The translations under genes and the position numbers were made by a program. From Planctomycetota bacterium (GTDB lineage: Bacteria > Planctomycetota > Phycisphaerae > Phycisphaerales > Phycisphaeraceae): a stretch of DNA of 53,094 nt. The notes under the pieces are model-generated. The model did not search any database. It saw nothing but the letters and a program-made list of their open reading frames with translations, and had not been told where the DNA came from. The stretch lies in contig JAJRRS010000060.1 of NCBI GenBank assembly GCA_024279275.1, positions 1 to 53,094 on the forward strand, read 5' to 3'. Of this stretch, positions 45,162 through 51,994 are shown piece after piece. How positions within the stretch are numbered: position 1 is the first letter of the stretch; every line of letters starts with the position of its first letter.

Positions 45162-47534
45162 TCATCGTGGAGGTAAATCGAGTGGGAGGAAGAAAGTTGC
45201 GATGGTTCCTTCGCCGGGTCGGCTGCGTAACTCCAACCGTCCACCGTGCCCCGATAACCACTGCATTGCGCGTGGGAGTCCCATGCCGACACGTCGGCCG
45301 GCGGTCTTGGCGCTGAAGAAGGGGTCGGGTGCGTGTTCGAGTGTGTAGGGGTCCATGCCTTCGCCGTCGTCGCTGATCTGTACGACGAGTGATTCGCCGC
45401 CTGGCTCGATTAATGCGGTGATCTGGATGGAGGAGGCGGGGCTTGATTGCACGGCGTTGTTCAGCAGTTCGCGGACGACGCCACGGATCTGTTCGGGATC
45501 GACCTGTATGGTCGGCAGTTCGCCACGGAGCTTCAATGAGAAGATGGTCGCTTTGCCGCGTCGTTCGTGTGAGGACTTGAACTGCTTGACTGTTTCATCC
45601 AGCAGCGCGCTTAGATTGGTCGGTTCACGGTCGGGGACGGGTGGGTCGGCGATCATGCGGAGGCTGGTGATGAGGCTGCTGAGTTTGTGCGATTCTCGGA
45701 AGACGGATTGGGCGTCTTTCTGCTCGCGGGATCCCTGCGTGAGGGTCATGGCCAGGAGCTGGCTGCGTCCGGCGATGACGGCGAGGGGGTTATTCATTTC
45801 GTGTGCGGCGCCGGCGGCCATTTCGCCGAGGCGTGCGAGTGAAGCCTGGCGTGTGAGCTGGTCCTGTGCTTCGGCGAGTGCGAGGTTGGTGGTGGCGAGG
45901 TCTTCGCCGAGCCTGCGTGCGCCGTCGTGTTGTGCGGCGGCGGCTAGGGCTGCGCCCCAGGTGCTGGTCAGGGCGGAGAGCTGCTTCCAGGGTGGTGTTT
46001 TTTTGCGATCATGCAGGAGGACGGCGGAGGCGCCCCAGCCACAACTTAATGGCATGAGCCTGACGCTGCGGAGGTCCGGCGCCTGGACGATGTAGTCGGC
46101 GACCCAGGGGAGGATACCCATGAGTTGGAGGCCGACGGGTTGGGTTGGGTCCAGAGCGGAGAGGTCTGGGGTGTGCGGGGGGGACTGGATGTACTGGCTG
46201 TGGACGGGTCGGCCTTCCTGGTTGTATTGGCAGATCAGCCAGCCGTCGTTGGCGTTGAGATTGTCGTCGCTTGGGGTGTGGTATCCGACCGGGCGTGGGG
46301 AGCCGGGGTCGCCGGGATAGATCACGCCATAGAAGCCGGGACCCAGGATCTGGGCGCAAGATACGACGACGGCGTCGAGGACATCCTGAACGCTGCGACC
46401 TGGGGTGGCGGAGCCGTGGAAGGCGGTGATGGTATCGAGGATGCGGACCTGGTCTTCGGCGTCGCGTGCGCGCTGGTCGAGGACGGCGTTGATCCGGCCA
46501 AGAGCTTCGTTTGCGCGCTGTACGGATTGCAGGAGCAGTTCGTGTGATGCTTCGTCGTAGAGGCCGAGGGCTTTGCCCCGGATTTCCAGGTGTTCGTGCA
46601 GGTCGTCGGCGACTTTGGCGACGGCTTGAGGGTCCAGGCCAAGCTCTTGCGCTAGTGCGCCGATGTCTTGTCTTAAGGAATAGTTGCCGGAGTAGCCGGC
46701 GTGCATTCTTCGTGCGATGAGATCCGCGAGGGAGATCAGGCCGATCATGCCGCGGTGTTCGAGCTTGGGGAGTGATTCGTAGGGCGAGCCGTGGAGCCAG
46801 ATGCAGTCGGCGATCATGTGTGGGAGTCGCCACTGCTGGGCGAGGCGTTTGCCGGCGGTGTGGTGATCGATGCCGATGATGCGGCGTTCGAACTCGGCGA
46901 TGTTAGCCTGGTTGAGGTCGGTGAGTGCGATGACGCGGTCGAAACTCTTGGGTAGGACGTAGTCCAGGGCGACCTTGCCGATGTCGTGGAGGAGTCCGCA
47001 GACGAAGGCTTCGTCGGGCGCGAGGTCAGTGCGTTTGGGGTGTGCCTTGGCGATGAGTTCGGCGGCGACGCCGACGGCGAGGCAGTGCATCCAGAAGGCT
47101 GAGCGGTCGAAGGCGTGAGTGTAAGGCTCGGCGTCGGCGTCGGATTCGGACTCGCCGTTTTGCGGGTTGGCGATGCGTAGGGGTGTGTCGGTGGTTTGGC
47201 CTGTGGGGCGTTGGGCGTCTGGGCCGAAGATCTCGAAGACCTTGACACTCAGGACGATGTTGCGGATGGCGTTGAAGCCCAAAAGGACGACGGCGCGGTC
47301 TACGGTGAGGTTGTCTGAGCTGACGCCTTTATCTGCGGCGCTGCAGACGGAGAGGACTTTGGCGGTGAGGGAGGGATCAGCGCTGACGAGTTCGATGACC
47401 TGGCGTGCGTTGGAATCATCGCTGGCGGTGAGGCTGAGCAGCCGCGCGGCGACGGCCGGGAGGGTGGGCAGTGAATCGATCTGACGAAGAATCAGCTCGA
47501 TCCGTCGTGGCTTGGTAGGCTCGGTGGCGAGCAT
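45162..47534 (-). CDS. HDOD-GAF-histidine kinase fusion protein
   Basis: 790 residues. HDOD ~12-300 (SLPTLPAVAARLLSL, VCGLLHDIGKVALDYVLP, RIIGIDHHTAGKRLAQQW), a GAF-like region ~345-535, H-box ~570-590 (LGEMAAGAAHEMNNPLAVIA with the phosphoacceptor His), and HATPase ~675-790 (LLNNAVQSSP, ISDDGEGMD, VGMGLPRAMQWLSGHGG). HDOD domains usually regulate other enzymes without hydrolysis, although here an HDIGK motif remains. No membrane segment. It sits between the HTH-receiver gene (37 bases upstream) and the degenerate receiver gene, so the three probably form one unit. Confidence 0.92.
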   Translation of the reverse strand: MLATEPTKPRRIELILRQIDSLPTLPAVAARLLSLTASDDSNARQVIELVSADPSLTAKVLSVCSAADKGVSSDNLTVDRAVVLLGFNAIRNIVLSVKVFEIFGPDAQRPTGQTTDTPLRIANPQNGESESDADAEPYTHAFDRSAFWMHCLAVGVAAELIAKAHPKRTDLAPDEAFVCGLLHDIGKVALDYVLPKSFDRVIALTDLNQANIAEFERRIIGIDHHTAGKRLAQQWRLPHMIADCIWLHGSPYESLPKLEHRGMIGLISLADLIARRMHAGYSGNYSLRQDIGALAQELGLDPQAVAKVADDLHEHLEIRGKALGLYDEASHELLLQSVQRANEALGRINAVLDQRARDAEDQVRILDTITAFHGSATPGRSVQDVLDAVVVSCAQILGPGFYGVIYPGDPGSPRPVGYHTPSDDNLNANDGWLICQYNQEGRPVHSQYIQSPPHTPDLSALDPTQPVGLQLMGILPWVADYIVQAPDLRSVRLMPLSCGWGASAVLLHDRKKTPPWKQLSALTSTWGAALAAAAQHDGARRLGEDLATTNLALAEAQDQLTRQASLARLGEMAAGAAHEMNNPLAVIAGRSQLLAMTLTQGSREQKDAQSVFRESHKLSSLITSLRMIADPPVPDREPTNLSALLDETVKQFKSSHERRGKATIFSLKLRGELPTIQVDPEQIRGVVRELLNNAVQSSPASSIQITALIEPGGESLVVQISDDGEGMDPYTLEHAPDPFFSAKTAGRRVGMGLPRAMQWLSGHGGRLELRSRPGEGTIATFFLPLDLPPR

Positions 47535-47571
47535 CGTTTGGTGCCTTGCGGGTTGAGCCGTGTGGGCTAAG

Positions 47572-48168
47572 TTAAATCTCCAACAACGCCTCGATCCGGC
47601 TCTGCAGGATCTCGATGTTGAATGGTTTCTTGATAAATTCGTCCGCGCCGCTTTGCAGGAGGTCGTTGATATCGGCCTGATTGACGACGCCTGAGACGAT
47701 GATGATTTTCATGGCGTTGAGCGAGGGGTTTTTGCGGACTGTTTCGCAGACGACGTTGCCGTTGATATCCGGGAGCATGAAGTCGAGGATCATCAGGTCG
47801 GGCTTGAAAGATTCGGTGACGATGCCTGCGTCGTAGCCGGTGTTGGCGGTGCGTAGCTCGAAGCGCTCGTCGCTGCCGAGCAGGTCGACGAAGAGTTCGA
47901 CGATTTCGTTGTCGTCATCGACGATAAGGATGCGGCGTTTGCCGGATGCCATGCGGTCGGTGGGTATTTCGTTGTCGCGCATGAATCGCAAGAGTTCTTC
48001 GCGTGGGATCCTGCGGAAGCGGCTGCCGGGTACACGGAAGCCTTTAAGGCGACCGCTGTCGAAGCATCGGATGATGGTCTGCTGGGAGACCTTACAAATA
48101 TCCGCGGCTTCGCCGGTGGTGAAGACCTGCTTCATGCTGATGTCTGACGATCCGTTGTTCTGGCTCAT
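47572..48168 (-). CDS. Excisionase-type HTH plus receiver-domain response regulator
   Basis: 198 residues. Residues ~12-62 are a MerR/excisionase-type HTH (VFTTGEAADICKVSQQTIIR, GRLKGFRVPGSRFRRIPREE). The linker leads to a receiver ~78-196 with ILIVDDDNE, phosphoacceptor Asp129 in LMILDFMLPDING, Ser in IIIVSG, and Lys in EFIKKPF. The usual receiver-then-HTH order is reversed: DNA binding comes first. It is probably the partner of the HDOD-histidine kinase encoded 37 bases downstream. Confidence 0.92.
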   Translation of the reverse strand: MSQNNGSSDISMKQVFTTGEAADICKVSQQTIIRCFDSGRLKGFRVPGSRFRRIPREELLRFMRDNEIPTDRMASGKRRILIVDDDNEIVELFVDLLGSDERFELRTANTGYDAGIVTESFKPDLMILDFMLPDINGNVVCETVRKNPSLNAMKIIIVSGVVNQADINDLLQSGADEFIKKPFNIEILQSRIEALLEI

Positions 48169-48433
48169 GGGTTAGCTCCCCAACGGGGCAACGCGGTCAG
48201 CCATCATGGCGCGACGCGCTACCCAGATTCCCTATCTTGACTACTTTGACATCGGGTGAGGTATGGCCTGACTTAATCAAACCGGAGATTGGCTCAAAAT
48301 ACCGAGCGATCAGGACGCAGAATAACGTCCGCAAAGCGTTATTGGGGGCGGTCTGTGATGGTTGGGTAAGCGGATGAGCGGTGGAGAGAGGCGAGGAGAG
48401 TGGCCGCGAATGAACGCGAATACACGCGAATGG

Positions 48434-48517
48434 GGCCTCTGAATAATCTCGTCGGAGGATGCTTTAGCAGCCGTGATTGCACGGAATCACACTCACTGAA
48501 GGGTTATTCAGATATCC
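48434..48517. repeat. 84-bp MITE-like inverted-repeat element, copy 3 (diverged)
   Basis: The left end GGCCTCTGAATAATC and the right end GGTTATTCAGATATCC are the terminal repeats. The core is in the reverse direction to copies 1 and 2 (GCTTTAGCAGCCGTG shared) and more diverged. It sits between two arms of an older CGCGAAT repeat. Confidence 0.75.
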
Positions 48518-48608
48518 CGAATAAGAAAGAGGGGGTTTGGGATCCATCCTATTTGCGTTTATTCGCGGCTATGAATTTTTCTGTGATGTCTGGCTGCTGG
48601 GGTTTGCG

Positions 48609-48633
48609 GACGCGACAAGTCGCGGCGCTTCGT
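48609..48633. repeat. Short palindromic repeat, family R2, copy 5
   Basis: GACGCGACAAGTCGCGGCGC then TTCGT, identical to the copies at 5783 and 12558. Confidence 0.8.
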
Positions 48634-48674
48634 GTGGATGCGTCCAAATGGAGACACCGGATGACGGCGCTGTG

Positions 48675-49352
48675 TTATTTCAATTCGACGGACCAGTAGG
48701 CCTGGTCGAGGAACTGCTTCCAGCTTGCGTATTTGTCGCTGCCCAGGCGTAGGCCGATGACGGGGTTGCGTCGGGGTTTGCGCGGGGTGGTGATGAGTTT
48801 CATGTGGGCTTGCAGCGGTGTGCGTCCGCCTTTTTTTGCGTTGCAGCGGACACACGAGCAGACGAGGTTGGTCCAGGTGCTCAGGCCTTGCTGGCTGCGT
48901 GGGACGACGTGGTCGAGGCTTAGCTCGCTGGTGTTGAAGTGTTGGCCGCAGTACTGGCAGAGGTTGCGGTCGCGGGCGAAGATGTTTCGGCGGTTGAGCT
49001 TGACGCCCTGGCGTGGGAGTTTTTCGTAGCCCAGCAGGCGGATGACCTTGGGGACGGCGAGCTGCATCCTGACGGTGCGGATCCACTCGTATTCGTGGGG
49101 TGCGAAGCTGTCTGTGGCGAGGTGTGCTGCGGCGGAGGCGTCGGCCCAGTTGTCGAAGTCGTAGGCGGCGAACGAGCCGTCGTCCACACGGATCACTTCC
49201 GCGAGGTCCTTGAAGAGCATGGTAAAGGCGCGGCGGGCATCCACGACACGGATCGCCATCCAGAGCTTATTCAGCACCAGCACATGGCTGTTTAACGCGG
49301 TAGCTTGTCCGGCAATCTGCAAACGAACACCTCGCACACATAAGCCCGACAT
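48675..49352 (-). CDS. HNH endonuclease family protein
   Basis: 225 residues from ATG 49352. An N-terminal region of ~100 residues (LNSHVLVLNKLWMAIRVVDA) precedes an HNH domain at ~130-178: CQYCG, LSLDHVVPRSQQG, TWTNLVCSCVRCNAKKG. The two Cys pairs bind zinc and the His residues bind the catalytic metal. Stand-alone HNH proteins with this N-terminal part are common in bacteria and may nick or cut DNA, but the role is unknown. It is flanked by tRNA-Tyr and long inverted repeats. Confidence 0.9.
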   Translation of the reverse strand: MSGLCVRGVRLQIAGQATALNSHVLVLNKLWMAIRVVDARRAFTMLFKDLAEVIRVDDGSFAAYDFDNWADASAAAHLATDSFAPHEYEWIRTVRMQLAVPKVIRLLGYEKLPRQGVKLNRRNIFARDRNLCQYCGQHFNTSELSLDHVVPRSQQGLSTWTNLVCSCVRCNAKKGGRTPLQAHMKLITTPRKPRRNPVIGLRLGSDKYASWKQFLDQAYWSVELK

Positions 49353-49454
49353 GGGGCTATAGAATCGTATCGGCTGGCCCGGGGGGTTGCAATACGCAGC
49401 ATCAGATGGCTTTAGGTGAAGTGTGCCACAGGAAACGGGGGAAGCAAGGGGGAT

Positions 49455-49580
49455 GGGGTCTAGGGTCTGGGGTATTGGGTCTGGGAAGAGGGGGACAGGG
49501 GAAGATTGATGATGTGTGATTGATGATTGATGATTTGAGAACCCTAGACCCTAGACCCCGGACCCCAGACCCTAGACCCC
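49455..49580. repeat. Inverted repeat of GGGTCTAGGGTCTGGGG words
   Basis: GGGGTCTAGGGTCTGGGGT (49455-49473) and its exact reverse complement (49562-49580) flank about 88 bases with TGATTGATGATTGATGATT words. It lies upstream of the HNH start and upstream of tRNA-Tyr. Confidence 0.8.
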
Positions 49581-49630
49581 CCCCCGATGTTTGATCCCGC
49601 CCCCCTGAGTCGATAGAGTGGCCCCCCCTT

Positions 49631-49713
49631 GGGCGGATGCCAGAGCGGCCAAATGGGGTGGGCTGTAAACCCACTGGAGAAATCCTACGCAGGTTCGAAT
49701 CCTGCTCCGCCCA
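49631..49713 (+). tRNA. tRNA-Tyr (anticodon GTA)
   Basis: The acceptor stem GGGCGGA pairs with TCCGCCC, with discriminator A at 49713; 3' CCA is not encoded. The anticodon GTA is at 49665-49667 between CT and AAA. The long variable arm (GGAGAAATCCTACGC) is typical of bacterial tRNA-Tyr, and the T arm has GGTTCGAATCC. Confidence 0.97.
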
Positions 49714-50037
49714 TTCATCTCGACTGCGATCAAACCGGACGCGCATCTTCAACCGGGTGCCAAACCATCCTGGAAGGCACTGCGGGTACTTCTGGGGATC
49801 GCTGTAGAAATTTTTATTCAAGGTGACCAGCGGGCTTCGCGAAGCCTCAAGGGTATTTTTTGGGGCGATCACCCTGTCCGTTGGGGGTATTTCCCGGGTT
49901 CTATCACGGTGCATAATCTGCAGCGTGGTAGATCGGTCTTCTAATATACGGCGTAACGCACGGGCGTTGAGGGAAACTCTATCAAAAACCCCCTCAAAGC
50001 AGTTTGTCACGACCCCAATATGTTCAAGGAGAACACC
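49714..50037. other. Intergenic region before the LEPR-XLL gene
   Basis: 324 bases. It should hold the promoter of the LEPR-XLL gene. A-T-rich TGCATAATCT near 49911-49920 could be a -10 box, but no matching -35 is clear. A reverse-strand open frame here is judged spurious. Confidence 0.4.
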
Positions 50038-51522
50038 ATGAGTATGCAGCATTCTGATAAACCCCTGGTCGACGATCGGTACCCCGCACTCATCGATGCC
50101 GCCATGAGTCGGCGACCGGTTTTTGAGTCACTGGAGCCAAGGATGCTTCTGTCGGCATCGCTTGACGGCGGCGTGCTGTCGATCACAGGCACCCAGGACG
50201 CGGACATGATCCGTGTCATGGCGGGACAGGACGCGGGGCAGGTGGTGGTTTCAGGCGTTGAAGGCGTAGACGACGGGACGGTCTTTGACGGCGTGGATCA
50301 TGTGATTGTGGATGCGTTAGGTGGTGACGACAAGATCGTTGCCGGGCGCGGGATACTCGACACTGTCAGTGCGATGATGAGCATCGAAATACACGGGGGC
50401 GACGGTAACGACAAGATCGTCGGGGGCAACGGCGACGACTCGCTGCACGGAGACGACGGGGACGACCGTATCAGGGGTCGTGGGGGAGATGACACCATCG
50501 ATGCTGGGGAAGGCGACAACCGGGTCCGCGGCGGTCGCGGCGAAGACGACATCACATCCGGCAGCGGCAACGACCGGATCCGGGGCGATCAGGGGGACGA
50601 CCGGATCGATGCAGGCGACGGTGCCAACCGTGTCCGGGGTGATGACGGCGATGACACCATCACCACCGGCGATGGTGACGACCGGATCAGAGGTGACGAT
50701 GGCAGCGACAACATTCACGCGGGCGCGGGCGACGACCGTATCAAGGGCGGCGATGGCGACGACTTGATCGACGGCGGCGATAACGACGACCGCATCAGCG
50801 GTGACGGCGGCAACGACGATATCTCAGGCGGTGCGGGTGATGACCGGATCAAGGGCGGCGACGGCGACGATAAGATCGATGGGGGTGACGATAACGATCG
50901 TGTCCGTGGTGACAATGGCGACGATCGTATTACTGGAGGTCGGGGCGATGACAACCTCAACGGCGGCCGTGGTGACGACTCGATGGACGGCGGTGCCGGC
51001 AATGATCGTATGCGTGGTGATGAAGGAAACGACACAATCGCCGGTGGTCAGGGGCGTGATAATCTTAACGGCGGAAGCGGTGACGACTCGATGGACGGCG
51101 GTGACGACGACGATCGGATCCGCGGTGGTGATGGCGACGATGATATCTCCGGAGGCCAGGGGGACGACCTGATCCGTGGTGACGGGGGACACGATCGATT
51201 AAACGGTAACGACGGTGACGACGACGTGCGTGGGAACCGTGGCCAAGACACGCTCATCGGCGGGGTTGGTAATGACCGGCTCAATGGGGGCCAGGGCGTG
51301 GATGATATCTATGAAGACAACGAGGATAATGACGGTCGATCTGCGGTCGGGCATGATGACGACAACGATACTCATCACCTGACTGGGCAGGAAGATCATG
51401 ACAATGATAATGATGGCCGTGACGATCAACACCAGGCAGGCCGTGATGATGACGATCACAGCCGTGATGACAACGACAACGGCCACTCGTCGGACCACGA
51501 CGGAGATGCGTTACACCGTTAA
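50038..51522 (+). CDS. LEPR-XLL domain surface protein with RTX-type Asp/Gly repeats
   Basis: 494 residues from ATG 50038 (AAGGAG 7 bases upstream); an in-frame ATG 18 bases earlier overlaps the ribosome site. Residues ~24-41 carry RRPVFESLEPRMLLSAS, the LEPR-XLL motif (LEPRMLL at 32-38), a planctomycete export/anchoring signal. Residues ~60-420 are many copies of a GGxGDDxI nonapeptide like RTX calcium-binding repeats, in which Asp side chains bind Ca2+ in a parallel beta-roll. The final ~70 residues are rich in His, Asp and Asn. Probably a secreted or envelope protein. A strong terminator follows. Confidence 0.93.
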   Translation: MSMQHSDKPLVDDRYPALIDAAMSRRPVFESLEPRMLLSASLDGGVLSITGTQDADMIRVMAGQDAGQVVVSGVEGVDDGTVFDGVDHVIVDALGGDDKIVAGRGILDTVSAMMSIEIHGGDGNDKIVGGNGDDSLHGDDGDDRIRGRGGDDTIDAGEGDNRVRGGRGEDDITSGSGNDRIRGDQGDDRIDAGDGANRVRGDDGDDTITTGDGDDRIRGDDGSDNIHAGAGDDRIKGGDGDDLIDGGDNDDRISGDGGNDDISGGAGDDRIKGGDGDDKIDGGDDNDRVRGDNGDDRITGGRGDDNLNGGRGDDSMDGGAGNDRMRGDEGNDTIAGGQGRDNLNGGSGDDSMDGGDDDDRIRGGDGDDDISGGQGDDLIRGDGGHDRLNGNDGDDDVRGNRGQDTLIGGVGNDRLNGGQGVDDIYEDNEDNDGRSAVGHDDDNDTHHLTGQEDHDNDNDGRDDQHQAGRDDDDHSRDDNDNGHSSDHDGDALHR

Positions 51523-51555
51523 TTTTCTTTAGGTGTGAGTTTATTATTTGTAGGC

Positions 51556-51602
51556 AACCGGCCCCACTGGCTCCCTCGCCGGACGTGGGGCCGGTTGTTT
51601 TT
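51556..51602 (+). terminator. Rho-independent terminator after the LEPR-XLL gene
   Basis: AACCGGCCCCAC (51556-51567) pairs perfectly with GTGGGGCCGGTT (51585-51596), a 12-bp stem, followed by GTTTTT. It lies 33 bases past the stop. Confidence 0.95.
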
Positions 51603-51623
51603 GGGGGACGGGGGATCACCCAA

Positions 51624-51726
51624 ATATCAATCCTATTAAAAACTCATGCGTCAATTTCTTCGTACCGTCCCACGTTCAAGAGGACGTGGGCTTCCCAGAC
51701 GCAGAAGTATTTAATGGGATTGGTAT
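51624..51726. repeat. MITE-like inverted-repeat element A (103 bp)
   Basis: The left arm ATATCAATCCTATTAAAA then ACTCATGCGTC is nearly complementary to the right arm (GACGCAGAAG then ATGGGATTGGTAT). The centre has an R3 hairpin CCCACGTTCaagagGACGTGGG (51669-51690). It is related in its arms to element B at 51880. Confidence 0.75.
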
Positions 51727-51771
51727 CAGTTGTGTGAGAATGGTCGGCCATACCCTCGTATAGCCTTTGGG

Positions 51772-51854
51772 GGCCCCTGAATAACCTTCCGCGGTGCGTG
51801 ATTCTGAACAACCACGGCTGCTAAAGCAGCCTCAGCCGCGGTTATTCAGAGGCC
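51772..51854. repeat. 83-bp MITE-like inverted-repeat element, copy 2
   Basis: The ends are GGCCCCTGAATAACC and GGTTATTCAGAGGCC. CCTTTGGG occurs on both sides (51764-51771 and 51855-51862), a perfect 8-bp direct repeat that looks like a target duplication. The core is identical to copy 1 at 4230. Confidence 0.88.
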
Positions 51855-51879
51855 CCTTTGGGATCACCGTCGCCGAGTC

Positions 51880-51994
51880 ATACCAATCGTGTAAAAGACT
51901 CGTGCGTCGTCGTTTGATTATGCAGGGGAATCCCCCGGCAAAGCCGGGGGCTGAGGGGAGGTCAAGACGCACGAGAACTAAATGGGATTGGTAT
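51880..51994. repeat. MITE-like inverted-repeat element B (115 bp)
   Basis: The left arm ATACCAATC followed by CTCGTGCGTC has its reverse complement at the right (GACGCACGAG then GATTGGTAT). The centre has a hairpin CCCCCGGC-aaa-GCCGGGGG. The right end reaches the dnaA stop codon. Confidence 0.75.

Larger units (their letters stand above)
48169..48674. other. Intergenic region rich in repeats
   Basis: 506 bases between the HTH-receiver start and the HNH gene end. It has a long inverted pair made of CGCGAAT words (48403-48431 and 48550-48571), the 84-bp element copy 3 (48434-48517) lying inside that pair, and an R2 copy (48609-48633). No gene is convincing; a promoter for the receiver gene should lie near 48200-48300. 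Confidence 0.6.

Noticed and set aside
49631..49713. Integration site (att) at the tRNA-Tyr 3' end
   Set aside because: No integrase and no second copy of the tRNA 3' end within the window.
49402..50052. A 216-codon minus-strand open frame over the tRNA-Tyr gene
   Set aside because: It crosses the tRNA and a long inverted repeat, has no family features, and overlaps the start of the LEPR-XLL gene.
50400..51300. Regular repeats that could suggest a CRISPR array or a satellite
   Set aside because: The period follows the 27-base unit of the RTX-type nonapeptide, stays in frame and has no constant repeat with unique spacers.
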